NCBI RefSeq assembly: GCF_030867095.1
Contig: NC_081833.1
Location: 69,715,895-69,779,894, forward strand
Source of the DNA: Alligator mississippiensis
Lineage: Eukaryota; Chordata; Crocodylia; Alligatoridae
DNA length: 64,000 bases
Reading direction: 5' to 3'
Shown: one piece after another, positions 10,513 to 22,413 of the stretch
Position numbering within the stretch: the stretch's first letter is position 1
Layout: every line of letters starts with the position of its first letter
Position numbers and translations under genes: made by a program
Notes under the pieces: generated by a model
What the model was told of the DNA's origin: nothing
Databases searched by the model: none
The model's input: only the letters and a program-made list of their open reading frames with translations

Positions 10513-13500
10513 TTTGTTGACCAAAGTACTTCCCTCTCATTATCCAAACTCCTCTATGGCCACTTCCCATACTGATCCAACAATACTCCATCTTTTTCAG
10601 TATCTATTATTTGCTAAGATTCTCTTCTCTGTCTTGGAGATAGGTCTCAGTCCTCTAAAACTATTATTTGTTGCTGACCATTGAAGGCACAGTGAACTTT
10701 ATGGGACTAATCATGGCAGAAACTAATTTTGCTCAAAGCCCTGACCTTGTGCTGGGTTCCATCGGAGCGGAGTCAGTTGCTCACCCACAGAGCTCCGTGC
10801 AAGACTGGGGGGTTTGAATGGTACGTTTCGTGGCTATAGCGTATTTGCAAAGCGCTAAGCATTCTGTGACCAGTTTATAAGCAATAAGCAAGAAAGCCAT
10901 GTCCTAGACATGCTAATATGACTTCCTTTAAAACTTAAAAACATTACACAGATTTTACATTAAAAGTGTATTCCTTTTAAAAGAGTCTGCCAGGTGGAGA
11001 GATTGTGTGCGCACTTAAAGTTGGGAACACCGCTGGAACTCATGAGATCTGTCAACCAAGAGAAAATGCTTAAGTGTTAGGCATCAAGCTCAGACTCTCT
11101 CTGCTTCTTTCCATGGCTCTCTGGGAATGGGAAGTGGAAGGGTGTGTGGAATGATGAAAATGATGCACGTATTTTGCAAGTGCTCAGTATTCAGCTTAAA
11201 GAACTGTCATTCGGTGCCAAATTATGTGACTGCAGCAATTTGACTTCAGAATAAGATAATATACATTAAAGAAGCAATTATTAATCATTAAAAATAATGA
11301 CTCCCTGTAAATTCTTTCAGCAAACCCTGAAGCAGAGTTTAACGTCCATTGTTGTCAAACATATTTTCTTATATATTCAAAAAGAAATGGGTATTACACA
11401 AATTGATTAATTAAAAACAAGAATGCACTAAAGATACACTTTGTGCTTTCTTTGAGGTAAAAATGTGCCTGTTTGTTTTTGCCAGACTTACTTAGGGGTG
11501 GGAAATACTAAGACCGCAACCAACTTTTCCTGGGTTTGATAGTCACAAAAGTCCTTTTCCTTTTCCCCACTATTGATTCACATGTCACTGAATCCCAAGA
11601 GACTGCAGATTCAAAAAACAAGGAATGAGTAATCAGGAAAAAGATGTTTCCCCTCTTCAAAGTATTCACTAAAGCATTCATTATTTTAAACATCCAAAAA
11701 GTAACATTTGCCTGGGTTGTGATCCTACTTGCACTATGATGACTTCTGTGGCAATTTTATATGAGATGTTGCTTAAGTTAAACATATGATGCATACCCAA
11801 GTTCTTCTAAAATGTAGGCCAGATACTGTAAGTTTCTCCCAGAAGGTCAAAAGGGTGACTGTTCCAGGTTTCAGTGGTTTGAGAACACAGGGGCATTAAA
11901 GTAAAGGGGAAAATATTAGGTATATCGACCATGAAGGATCAAAGGTATGTTCTTCAATAAGGCAATAGTTTGTTCACGACATCTTTAACATTAGTTAATA
12001 CTAAGAAAACCCAAGCATCTTATTAAAAAAGAAAGTCTTGAGAAGTGACTCATTTCTTTTGGATGCCATTTTGTTTTCTGCTGTGCAGAGAAGTAAAATG
12101 GCAGGTGTGTTCCTTGCAAAAAAATTCTGAAAGGAAACAGATGTAAAGAATCAAATGAAGGGCAATGTAGGGAACTTTCCCAGTATCTACCCATTCTGCT
12201 CAGTGAACTTTCCTATTGTAAATTATGACTCCCAGCGTACTTTTCTACAAAATAATGTATCTGTTTTCTGATAATAAAGGAGTTCTATAAGAGCATCAAG
12301 GCAAAACCATGGGGCGTGATGATCAAGGAACACCTTTCTTGGGAATTCAGGAATTTCTGCTGTGCTAATTACTAATTATGCTCACGGCATGGGTAGCTTA
12401 TGATGCTTCTTACTCCTTTCAACTTTGTATTGCTTAAATATCAGATCCCCAAAATGCAAATATGGCTGGAAGATTGGTAAGCATAAAACAAACCTCCAGT
12501 TACTTCCTCCTACAAAACTATTATATTTTACGTAAGCAGCCTAGCCCAGTTTTTAGGAGTTTAAAATGGATCATATCATTCAGCAGACCACATGAAACTT
12601 GCTTTAATCTCTAAACTATTATAAGATAGTTTTTATTGACATAGAAGTCAATACTAAACCGGTTACCTGGCAAGTTCATAATCATTAGGTGCACAATTCA
12701 AGATACTAGTTGGTTGGGCAGTCGATAAGGAAATTGATAAATATTGTTTCCTAATGTCAAAGTAAAAGAGATTATGAAATTTGAAATATTAATTATAAGT
12801 ACCAAATATAGTCAACATTTCTGCTAATTAAAAAGTATCTAGTTATACCATATTTAACAGTTAACGTAGCTGAACTGCTGGTTGGAAATGAAATTTCATG
12901 AAGCAATTCAATGCTCGAAAATAACCATATTTACTAATAAAGAAAGTAGAATTATTGCATTATGTTATATACGGCATATATAGTGTAGAATAATATTATA
13001 TTATGTATGGTATCGACCGGCTTCCACCTATTCAAATGGATGTCCGTTTACTTCAAGATCACACATTCATGACAACTGCAGCAGCATTCAAAGGAACAAA
13101 AATGTAAAACCAAGACGGTAAAAACCAATAAGAAGGCGACAGACAGAAAACAGGGCTAATGTAGAGCCTGTCCCAACACCATCCAGTGTCAGCTACCAAG
13201 AATGGCCTGGCAAAGGCCAGATTATTTGTGTGTCAATGGTACCTTGTAGGTTAAAAACATGGAGGGAGCCTGAAGCTTGGTAACAATGACAATCGGGTGT
13301 TTGTCCATGACGCCCAGAGAGGATAATTGGATTAAAGCAGAATCCAGCTGCTTTCCTCTCTTTTGTCCATGAGCTGTTATTTGGAAGGTGATGGTTCCTT
13401 AGCTGGAGCAAATACATCCCCCTGCTTGGAAGGATTGGGAGGGTCGGTCATGTGCTACCGTAACTATGGCCTGTGGCAAAAGACCCTTTGACTTCTTGAA

Positions 13501-13955
13501 ACGTTGAGGTCACAACATTTCCCCAAAACACAGCCCCTTTCCAGCGCTGGTTTCCTTGCCATTGGAAGTCTATCTCCCATCCCAAGCCATGAAAGGCAGC
13601 TCTCCATTGGGGGTCAGCAGCTTCCTGCTGCCCGGAAGCTGAGCAAGGCCGGGAAGACTGTGAAGTGGAAACAGAGGAGGGGTCGTGTGTGTTTGTTTGT
13701 TATTTTAATTTCCTGTGTGCCAAACCAAACGAGCCAAAACAAATCCTGAATCCCAGAGTCTGTCCACAACTGTACTACCGGCACCCATCCAGGGCTTCAG
13801 ATGTTTCCAAAACCTTTGGCGGGCATCCTACTTGCAGGCCCAAGCCTGGAGGCTTGGGGTTCGGATGCCCCCGTGTTTTGCTTGGCCCCAGCCGTATGGC
13901 CCCAAGGAGACAGCTAGGGTGGAGTCTCCCCTTTCCATAAAGTGGAAAAAGAGGA
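10513..13955. other. Proximal 5' flank of CDYL2, no gene seen
   Basis: About 3.4 kb of unique-looking sequence that becomes GC-richer toward the CpG island. I see no repeat tips and no exon. Distal promoter or enhancer elements could lie here but cannot be read off one sequence. Confidence 0.5.
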
Positions 13956-14829
13956 GGTGAGGGGAGCAGGCTCATGCCTCTGCGCTGCCAAAGCGGAGCA
14001 GACCCGCCTGCCTCTGGGGCGCGAGTGACTGGTGCCTCCTGAATCTGGGGGTGCACCGGTCCTACCAACAGCATCCGTGTGGGCCGTCAGGGGCGGGGGG
14101 CACCAGCCCGACGGACAGCATCGGCGGGGGCCCACGCTCTGGGAAGGGCGGTCTCGAGGGTGGGTACGGCCAGCAGCCTGGGATCCACGCGAAAACAACC
14201 TCCATTTCCTGGGCTCTCTTGAAATCGGAGGAAGGGGAAGTTAGTGGCCATCCGCCGGGGATGGGCAAAGAGGGGGGTGACAGCAAAGCCGACCCCATTT
14301 TCCATTCAGGGAAAGGATGCCCCCTTCAAGGTGCAGGGGAGAAGAAACCCTCACCCCCCCCTTGCACGGGCAGCCTCCAGCCTTGACCTTGGGCTGATGC
14401 TGATGTGCGTGCATGACAGGTCTCCCCCCTCGCCGCTTTTATGTGATCTGGTGCGTGCGGTGGGAAGAGTTGCGAGTGCGCTCCGGGGTGCCGGGCTGCG
14501 GGGCTGCCCCTGGCTGCCGGCGGGCTGGGGGTGCGGGGAGCCGGGCCGGGGCCGCGGCCGGGGCCGGGGCCGGGCGGACACTGAGCGCTGCTCTCTGCTC
14601 CCGAGCTGCCGCCGCTGCTGCTGCTGCTGGTTGCGCCAGCCCCGCGCCCGCCCGCCGCCCGCCCGCCGCCTGCCTCCCTGTGTCTCTCGCCTCTGATTCT
14701 GCGCACAGCCAGCCCCAAAGCCTGTCATTCTGCAAAACACAGTTTACTCAACAGCGAGAGCGAGGGACGGCGCCGGGGGGAGCGGGAGAGGTGGGGAAGG
14801 CGCCGACGAGCCAAGTCCCGCCGCCCGGC

Positions 14830-14853
14830 ATGGCTTCGGGGGACCTCTACGAG
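14830..14853 (+). CDS. CDYL2: CDYL2 coding exon 1 (N-terminal 8 codons)
   Basis: ATG with good Kozak context (G at -3, G at +4) opens MASGDLYE, and the codon for the last E is followed at 14,854 by the splice donor GTAAGG. This is the start of vertebrate CDYL2; the paralogue CDYL begins MASEELYE. The next residues, the V-E-R-I-V start of the chromodomain, lie in exon 2, so the junction is phase 0. CDYL2 is a nuclear chromatin reader: an N-terminal chromodomain binds methylated histone H3 lysines and a C-terminal enoyl-CoA-hydratase-like (crotonase) fold acts in corepressor complexes. Only this exon is in the window. No chromodomain codons were found up to 64,000, consistent with the very long first intron of this gene in other vertebrates. 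No in-frame stop precedes the ATG back to 14,413, so an upstream start cannot be excluded by frame alone, but that segment has no protein character. Confidence 0.85.
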
Positions 14854-14974
14854 GTAAGGCACCGCCGCCGGGGACGCGGGGAGGAGGGCAGCGCCGCGCC
14901 GCGCCGAGCCGCGCCGAGCCGAGCCGAGCCGGGCGAGTTCCCCAAGAGCCGGAGGAAATCGGGCTGGGCTGCGC

Positions 14975-15057
14975 GGGGCTGGGGCTGGGGCTGGGGGAGC
15001 CGCGCCGCGCCGGGCAGGGCAGGGCAGGGCAGGGCCGGGCCGGGCCGGGCCGGCGGG
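14975..15057 (+). promoter_or_regulatory. Two G-quadruplex-type runs at the start of intron 1
   Basis: Positions 14,975-14,997 read (GGGGCT)3GGGGG. Positions 15,012-15,049 hold eight GGG runs separated by two-base CA or CC spacers. Both match the canonical four-run G4 pattern with short loops and lie on the non-template strand 120-200 bases after the exon 1 donor, a usual place for R-loops and promoter-proximal pausing. Folding is inferred. Confidence 0.65.
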
Positions 15058-15330
15058 CGCAGGGATGGAGCCGCCCGCCCCGCGCTCTTGCTCTTGCTCT
15101 TTCTCTCTCCCCACTTCGCACGGGGCCGGCTCGCTGCAGGCCTTGCGGGCGGGAGGCGGAGCGGCGCCGGGGCAGCCGGAGTTGGCGGGAGGCTGGGCAG
15201 GGCTGCGGCGCCCGCCGAGCGAGTGCGGGAAGTCCAGGTAAAGTCCGCGGGGCGCCCCTGCCCCGGCCCGGCCCGGCCTCGGCCCCCGCCAGCCCCGCGT
15301 CCCACTTCAGACCCACGCCCGTCCACCCGG

Positions 15331-16095
15331 GTTGGGCCAAGCCCGGTTTCCGACTTCAGATCCCATCGTGGTGCTGCACAAATACACCTAGGCAGTGGTG
15401 GGCCAAGCCCTGGTTTCGGACTTCAAACCCCGCTGTGGCGGTCCGCGCATCCGTCCAGCCGGGGTTGGCCCAACCCCGTTTTCGGACTGCAAATCCCATC
15501 AGGGTGGTGCACAAATCTGCCTAGCCGGGGTTGGGCCAAACCCATTTTCGGACTTCAAGCCCCACCACGGTGGTCCGCAATTACATCTAGCTGGTGTTGG
15601 CCCAGCCCCGTTTTCAGACTTCAAACCCCACCAGGGTGGTGGACCCAAGGTCCACAAATACGTCCATCCAGTGTTGGGCCAAGCCCCATTTTTTGGACTT
15701 CAAACCCCACCACGGTGGTGGACCCACGGTCTACGCATCCATCCAGCTGATGTTGGGCCAAACCTCATTTTCAGAATTCAAACCCCCCACGGTGGTCCAC
15801 AAATGCCTCTAGCCAGTGTTGGGCCAAGCCCCATCTTCGGACTTCAAACCGCACCACGGTGGTGGACCCGAGGTCCACAAATCACTCCAGCCGGTGTTGG
15901 GCCAAGCCCTGCTTTCGGATTTCAAACTCCACCCATGATGGTCCACAGATTCATCCAGCCGGTTTTGGGCCAAACCCCGTTTTCAGACTTCAAGGCCCAC
16001 CACAGTGGTAGACCCAAGGTCCACAAATCCATCCAGCCGGTGTTGGGCAAAGCCCCATTTTCAGACTTCAAAACCCAGCAGGGTGGTGGCTCTGC
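15331..16095 (+). repeat. Minisatellite, ~12 units of 66 or 77-80 bp
   Basis: Units begin with GTTGGGCCAAGCCCC and continue through TTTTCGGACTTCAAACCCC, a CACCA(C/G)GGTGGT block and CACAAATCCATCCAGCCG. Starts are near 15331, 15397, 15464, 15530, 15596, 15673, 15752, 15818, 15896, 15962 and 16042. Lengths are ~66, 67, 66, 66, 77, 79, 66, 78, 66, 80, with a partial last unit. The long form carries an extra ~12 bases (GGACCCAAGGTC-type). Because 66 and 78 are multiples of three and the unit lacks stops in some frames, open frames of 301 and 445 codons arise. These are by-products of the repeat and not evidence for a gene. Confidence 0.9.
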
Positions 16096-19000
16096 TTCCT
16101 GCTTGGCCCCACCAAGTCCAGGCTTGGAGCTGACCGCTGTCATGCTCCAAGCAGGTGCAGTTTTTCTATCTTTAAGAGCAGTCGGGGACATGGTGTTTTT
16201 GGAGCGGGGTTTGTTCCCCATTTTGACCAAGTTTGGGGGTTTAGGTCCAGAAGAGTCTAGTGGCCTTCAGGGATCTTTTCGTGCCTCTTGTTGCCATTGA
16301 AATCCCCTTGCAGAGGTTGTGGTTGAGGTTTGAGGTGGATCTTCATTGGGTTGAATGGGGCATCAGGCTTTCTTGAAAGTAGTAGAGTTCAAGCGTCTCC
16401 CAAGATGAGAGGTCCGGTGATTGTGAGTTGAATTAGTATTGCCAACTTGGGTTTCTTCCCCACCTTTCCTTAGTAGTTTGGGTAGGTTCAATTTGCAGTA
16501 GCTTCAGTTGGGTAGCTTCAGTTTCAATTAGTTGTTGAGGACCCCAAACCGGCTTCATCCCTGATGCAACGTCTTTGTAATCAGTAGTTGTTCTATCAAA
16601 GATGAGTTTGGGCTGTCCCCTCCGATGAAATAATTGCCTATCAGGAAGGTCTGGGGTTTTAGATCATTTTGCTCTCCAGGGACATTTCATTACATGTCTA
16701 GAGTGTCTCTAGAAGGAGTTGACGCTGGCTGTGTTGTTACGGCTTCTACTTGTTAATTAAATCTATGCTCTCTTACGAGCCTTCCCTCTCTCTGTGAAGA
16801 TGGCCTGTGGGACTGGGAGATGGTATACTGTGTGCAAATACTATAAGTAGCAACATACTGGGAAAATGGTTTACAAAACCCAGATCTGTAACCCAGAGCA
16901 ATCCAAGTGCAATCATTTTGAAGGCCCTGGGTCTTTTCCAGGCTGGGGGGGTGAAGCCCTCTTGGACTGCAGCATGAAATACAGCCAAATCTTCCTAGGT
17001 TTGGTGGTTCAAAGCCTGTGAAACGCTGCCCACCTCTATTCCTTTTGGGTTGCTTTTGCTAATCGATGAGTAGTAGAGAAGAGTTGTAGCCATCAAGGTG
17101 GGTAAATAAAAGCAAGGCTTTCCATCTCGACTTGGTTGACAAGTTTGGGACCTGAATGGCTAACTAATTTTTATTCATCCACTTGACATACGAGTGATGA
17201 TCCAAGTATGTGCAGAGTGTGAATTAGGAAGTCGAATTATCTGGTGTAAATCCCTTTCCACAGTGACATTTCTTGTGACTGAGCTAGGAGAAACCACTGG
17301 GAAGCTGAACAGTTCATATTCTTGATATGTTGCAAAAGTGCAGATGTTCAGTTTTGGTTAAACAACTTCTCAACACCCCAAAATAAAGCCACATCAAGAG
17401 ATCTCAGTGGGTTTCCTGGAATCGTTAAAAAGAGGCTTTTAAGTTGTGTAGGCTCTGATGTCAAATATCAGTTAGAAGCGGGAGATTAAGTTATCCCCGC
17501 AGACACTTCATGTGTTTGGAGCTTACACCTCATTTCTTGTTTGGATGTGGCATCTGTCCCTTTTTAGGGCACGTCAAATATTGTGAGGATGGCATGATGC
17601 ATGTTAAGTGACGTAAAATGTCTGAATGAATGAACTGTGATTCAAAAGAAAAAGAAATTAACTGTAGATACACTTGTCACTGCAACATGTGTAACGTGTG
17701 GAACGACTCTAGTAATATTTCAGTCCTTCACAGATTCTTCCTGATGTTCAGTAAATAAGACAGTGATAATTATTACTTCTGTAAGAATTGATAATTGCTA
17801 TTGGCTTCAAAATGATTTTACTTCTACTTACTATGGTCACAGTAAACATGACTACAGAGTCATTATTACACGCGTAACCCAAGGTCAGTTTTTCCTTACT
17901 GGTTTTTATGTAATTCAGTGAAAAATCTTAAATTTCAAAAACAATTTAGATATGTCGCCTATCAGTTCATCATTTTCTATTGTCAAATTATTTTGAAAAC
18001 AGATTTTTCCAACATATTGACTTGAAGATATATTCAATGAATGTCTTGATTTTAAAGCAAAATAAGATTACAGCCAACTAAGCACAATGTTTTGTGATCC
18101 TGATGTACTTTTCAATGTAAAAAAAAAAATGACATCTAGTCACTTCTACTTGAAGTTTGTTCTATTATATTTCTTGTAGGAGTCTGAAATAATTGTCATT
18201 TATTCTACAAATTGAAAAACACCCAGAGAAAAGTCTGTGCTAATTAGCATTGTGTTCTAGGTTGGTGTAATTTTACAACCAAGATTGGCTACGTCTAGGG
18301 TGAGTATCATGCATCAGATACTAGAACATGCTGGTTTTGAAGGCAACAGGAAAAGAGAGTTTTCTTTTTCATGTTAAAATAGTTTAAAATTTTCACTTAG
18401 GAACTTTTAAATTAGACTGAAGTATTATAAGTCTTTAGCACAGTTACGCCTTCACTGGTTGAACAAAATGATAAGGTTTGTTTTGCTTGTTTTGCACTCA
18501 GGTATGAGTCTGGGCTTCTCCAGTGAGTAAGAGGGTTTTACGGTATCACTATATTTTCTCAGGAGAGGAAATCTTAGTGAGTGTTAAAGAAATGTGTTGC
18601 ACAGTATTTATAAACAACTATAAAAATTAAATAAAGCATTGGCAACAGCATATCCATAATGGTCTTCAGCAGGTGCACTATTTTGCTTGACAGTTTCGAC
18701 AACTTGTTGATAGAAAGTCTTCATTAATTTCAGTAAAAGATAGAATAACTAACATATCCAAAAGTACGTTTCAACTTTCTTCACTGGCGCTAATTCTGTT
18801 TCCTGCCGCTGCTTTGGCATATCCTTTGTATTCTCCATCTTGAGGTCAGTTCCAACATCTAACATAAGACCCTCTCTTAAAAGAACTGGGCTTCTCAAGG
18901 CTGTTTGCCAATATTAAAATATATGAATGAAAGGTTAGGAGCCGTAACTTTTATAATGAACCAGTACATTTAAGTACTGGGGGAGGAGGGTTCCCCTAGT

Positions 19001-21988
19001 AGAGCTGGAGGGGGAAAAAACGAACTCCAGCTGATGGCATACATCTAATATCTGTTATCAATCCCGTGAAGAGTCTTTTGAAGCTGGCTGGCATTCCTGT
19101 TCCATTCCTGTTCTGACCTGAAATTTTCTACATTTCGTATTGTTTACAATAAACCAACATAATCAGAGCTTTCAGAACAATGAGATTACACCCTAAACAT
19201 TCTGTCATAACATTTTGTCACGTCCTTTAAGAGTACTGGAAATCCCAATTTCTATGTAGGTTATTATTATATTGCAATATCATAAGTAAGAGATCTTGTG
19301 AGCTGCAGTTAAGTTTCTCAAGAGGAATGTGGCTTGTAGATTTCTCAGGAACACAATAATTTAATTATTTCAAACTGTTAGCAACTAATGGACATTTTTT
19401 ACTTAAAACGCTAGTGTATTTGGAAAAGTGACTTTTAAAAACGGAACTCTCTTAAATAAAAAGCTATAATATTGGTGTGCGTCCAGAGGCCTGCCACCTA
19501 CATCAATGACAAAAATAAGTTTTAAACTACATCTGGTTAGTATGGCTATGTGACAATATTTCCTCGACAAGATAGTGAAGCTCCATCTGAGCTGTAGTGT
19601 CAGATTCTCCCAGTTTCATCTGTACCCCAGTAGAGGTATCAGCATGGACAAAATTTGAAGGAGGCAAGTGTTGTACAGACATAACTGAGGACACTGAATC
19701 CCTTACTACATGGGTGAAAATGCAAATCAATAAGCACGCACCTGGAATTTCAGATTCCAGGTTGTGTTTACAGAAAATATCCTTTGGGTAACAACTACAA
19801 AAATGTGAGTCTTTGAGCGATAAGAAAGATGGGAGCGCAAAATGCTCTTTTAATGGAGTCACTTTCAGAATGGAGCAGCGCTGCAAACATGACAATATCT
19901 TGTGGAAAACTTCTGGAAAGGAGGAATATATTTTACAACCACTGAACAAGGTTGTCCTCTATTAATGATGTGACCTATGGAGAAAATCATCTTTGTTTAA
20001 GAAGTAAAAATAATCATCTCCCAACCAGAATCAACCTCTTTTTAAACAAATAGATTGGTTGTTGTGGGATTGTACCTGACGTCATAAGAACAGCATACTG
20101 ACTTCAACGGAGATATAAGGAAAATATATCAATTTACAAGCAACCAATTCTAGTTGAATGAGATCAGAAAACCGCAGTTTATCAGAACAGGTCCTCAGCT
20201 GTTCAACAGGTGTACAGTCAAGCTGTTGACTGTACATTGACTGCAGCAGGATTACACTTCTTTGTACCAGCTGTGGATCTAGCCCCATTATGTGTAACTA
20301 TTTCGGAGGAGAATACTTCATCTACTACCTCTGTGACGAATCAGCTATTAAACCATGCATCTCTGTAGAATTGTGACACCAAAGGATTATCAAAATCAGG
20401 AGTATCCAGAAGAACCAGTGCTACCTACATGCACATAGCTTGTAATAATATTATATTTTATTCAGAAAAAGTGTTACTGCCTGATCAAATCTGTCTAGAT
20501 TCATTTCCATCTTCAATAAGGCTTTGTACCAATGCTCGTAGCGCTCTGGAGTCGGTTCTGTTCTGCACGACAACTTGAACTGAAGTGTCAGCCTGCCAAT
20601 AAAAGGTTAAGCTGGTGTTTCTCCTACCCATGTCATGTAGTTCTCCAGATTAAAGCTTTCAGGGAAAAAACAAGTATGAGGTAACTGGTAATTGTTACTT
20701 TCTTACTAAGAGACTCCAGTGTCCAAAATTATTAGTATGCACATAGTGGCTGTCATGTTTACCTACGCTGTCATGATGTTACCAGTATTCAACTTCCTCG
20801 TTGCATTGTAAATGGCCGTGGGAGGTATCGAGTATGAAAAATGTTACTGCAAACCACGAAATTTTCTTCTGCATGTTAGTGTTGTATGACTCTCTTGGTG
20901 GAACTCTTTCACCTGGATCCTGAAAGTTCCTCCAACTGTAGTTTGGCCTAAGAAGGAATTTGTGACGTGGATTCCTGGTTAGACAAACTGTTGGAAACAT
21001 ACCGTCTCTTACAGTTAAACCACCAGTAAGAATGCAGGGTGAAGAATGCTTTAGAAAAGAAATTAAACCGAGTACCTTTCCCTTCATTGTCTAAGTTCAA
21101 AGTTTGTTTGTGTCTACAGCTCGTTATAAATGGCATTGTGACTTTTTATAGTATTTTTGTGAATTGCAAACATTATTCTATATTTAGATTCATATCCTTT
21201 ATTCCAAAGCGCCCTGTAATAATGTAGTTGTTTCTATCCTGTATGTTAAAAAAAATATTTAGAACCATCCCAATCCAAATAATTGTTAAATTCAAATGTG
21301 ATCTAATATTGAGGAAAATTGGCTGATTTTTTTTTTTTTTTTTACATCAAAGGAGTTATTGTAATGGCTAACTATGCTGTTAATAATGTGTCTTTGTCCA
21401 TTCACTTGACTTTTAGCAGTGTTTTCTTGGCTCTGTATTTTCATCCATGCAGGATTTTTTTTGTTGTCCTTGTCCCTTCTTTTTCATATATCTTTGTATT
21501 TTTGCAATATGACATGGGCACCTCAGAATTAACAACAGTTATGATTAAGAAGTTTGTTATTTTTTCTATTTTAAGCAAGTAGCCTCTCAAAGTTCATCCT
21601 GAACTATTTAAAAATGTAAAATATATGCAGTTTGCTGAAAATGATGATGAAACGTATTAACCCTGGCTTGTTTTACATCAATGAAAATAAGATCATTCTT
21701 CTGTTTCTCAGAGAAACAAAAATGTCCTTCTGCCGTGTTTAATAATGGTGTCACAATAGCTTTATTACAAAGACCTTATCCTTTCAAATTGGTAGTATAG
21801 AGCTGAGGGAAAATATGGTTCAATCTACTTCCTTTCATCACGCAGAAAATAATATTTTCATCAATAGTCAGTCATCTCTAGTTATCTGTTGTAATTCAAA
21901 ATCTGCATATTGCAGCATATCTTTAAGGTTTCTCATATCCTTCTTGATATTGTTAGGCTGACATGTATGCAGTGCGTAGGAACCAGCA
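16096..21988. other. CDYL2 intron 1, mostly unique sequence
   Basis: About 5.9 kb with no recognised transposon and no convincing sense-strand exon. AT-rich stretches with A or T homopolymers (for example 18,119-18,129 and 21,328-21,343) are present. The possible broken frames on the minus strand at 19.5-21.1 kb are listed separately. Confidence 0.5.
19527..21140 (-). pseudogene. Possible degenerate reading frames, minus strand, family unknown
   Basis: Reading the minus strand from ~21,140 down to 19,527 gives several adjoining frames (20,779-21,087, ~20,500-20,640, 20,082-20,288 and 19,527-19,949) that look more protein-like than usual for this AT-rich intron. They contain several N-x-S/T sites and cysteine-containing segments, and stops or frame changes fall between them. 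The phrase A-D-T-S occurs twice, near 19,640 and 20,585. I do not recognise a family. This may be an old pseudogene or transposon relic, or chance; confidence is low because 100-140-codon frames also arise by chance in 64 kb. Confidence 0.2.
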
Positions 21989-22413
21989 GCCTCATTCAGA
22001 CATGCAGGCACATGCGGTTTGTGGTGCCGCAAACCTCTTTGTGGCGCCACAAACCGCACACCTTGAATGTTAAAACAGATTTCCAGATAGCAAATAAAAA
22101 TGCCGAGGAAAAAACGTGGCACGGTGCATGCTACTATAGCATGCATGGGAACAAACAAATGCTTGGTCCTCCAGGGAGACGCTCTTGTTTGCCAGCCAGA
22201 GGGTCTCTACTATTTAATTTGTGCCCCAGCTACTCCAGCACTCTGGGATCTGGGAAGAGTGGGAAAGGGCAGTTTGCTTAAAGCGGGACAATTTGTCCCC
22301 CACCAACACACGTGTGCGGGGGTGTGCACTGCAGCACAAAGTAGTGACACAAATTTGTGCCACTACTATTTGTGCCACTGCAAGTGCATGCCCCTGCACA
22401 TCTGGACACGACC
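21989..22413. mobile_element. MITE related to the 9,014 element
   Basis: The left end (CTCATTCAGACATGCAGG) is the imperfect inverse of the right end (reverse complement GGTCGTGTCCAGATGTGCAG). TGTGGCGCCACAAACCGC near the left tip is shared with the element at 9,014. Interior non-coding, GC-richer than the surrounding intron. The boundaries are uncertain by several bases. Confidence 0.55.

Larger units (their letters stand above)
13960..15330 (+). promoter_or_regulatory. CDYL2: CpG-island promoter of CDYL2
   Basis: GC and CpG content rise sharply from ~13,960, peak at ~14,450-15,240 and fall into the minisatellite after 15,330. The island contains CG-rich blocks (for example GGGGCCGCGGCCGGGGCCGG near 14,550), a CCGCCG(CTG)5 run near 14,607-14,627 and exon 1. 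No strong TATA box is visible apart from a weak TTTTATG near 14,436, which fits a dispersed CpG-island promoter. The 5' UTR probably includes 14,720-14,829; the transcription start cannot be fixed from sequence. The high GC keeps many long chance frames open on both strands, and these should not be annotated as proteins. Confidence 0.8.

Noticed and set aside
14326..15340. Long minus-strand frames (up to 198 codons) opposite CDYL2 exon 1
   Set aside because: Proline/arginine/alanine-rich translations are typical of CpG islands; no homology or splice structure seen. A divergent transcript is possible but not shown.
14413..15750. 445-codon open frame across the CpG island and minisatellite
   Set aside because: Only the 8 CDYL2 codons are supported; the rest is open because of GC content and stop-free tandem units, with a strong splice donor after codon 8.
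15395..16300. 301-codon open frame over the tandem repeats
   Set aside because: The repeat unit is a multiple of three and lacks stops in this frame. Composition follows the DNA repeat, and no start context or domain is present.
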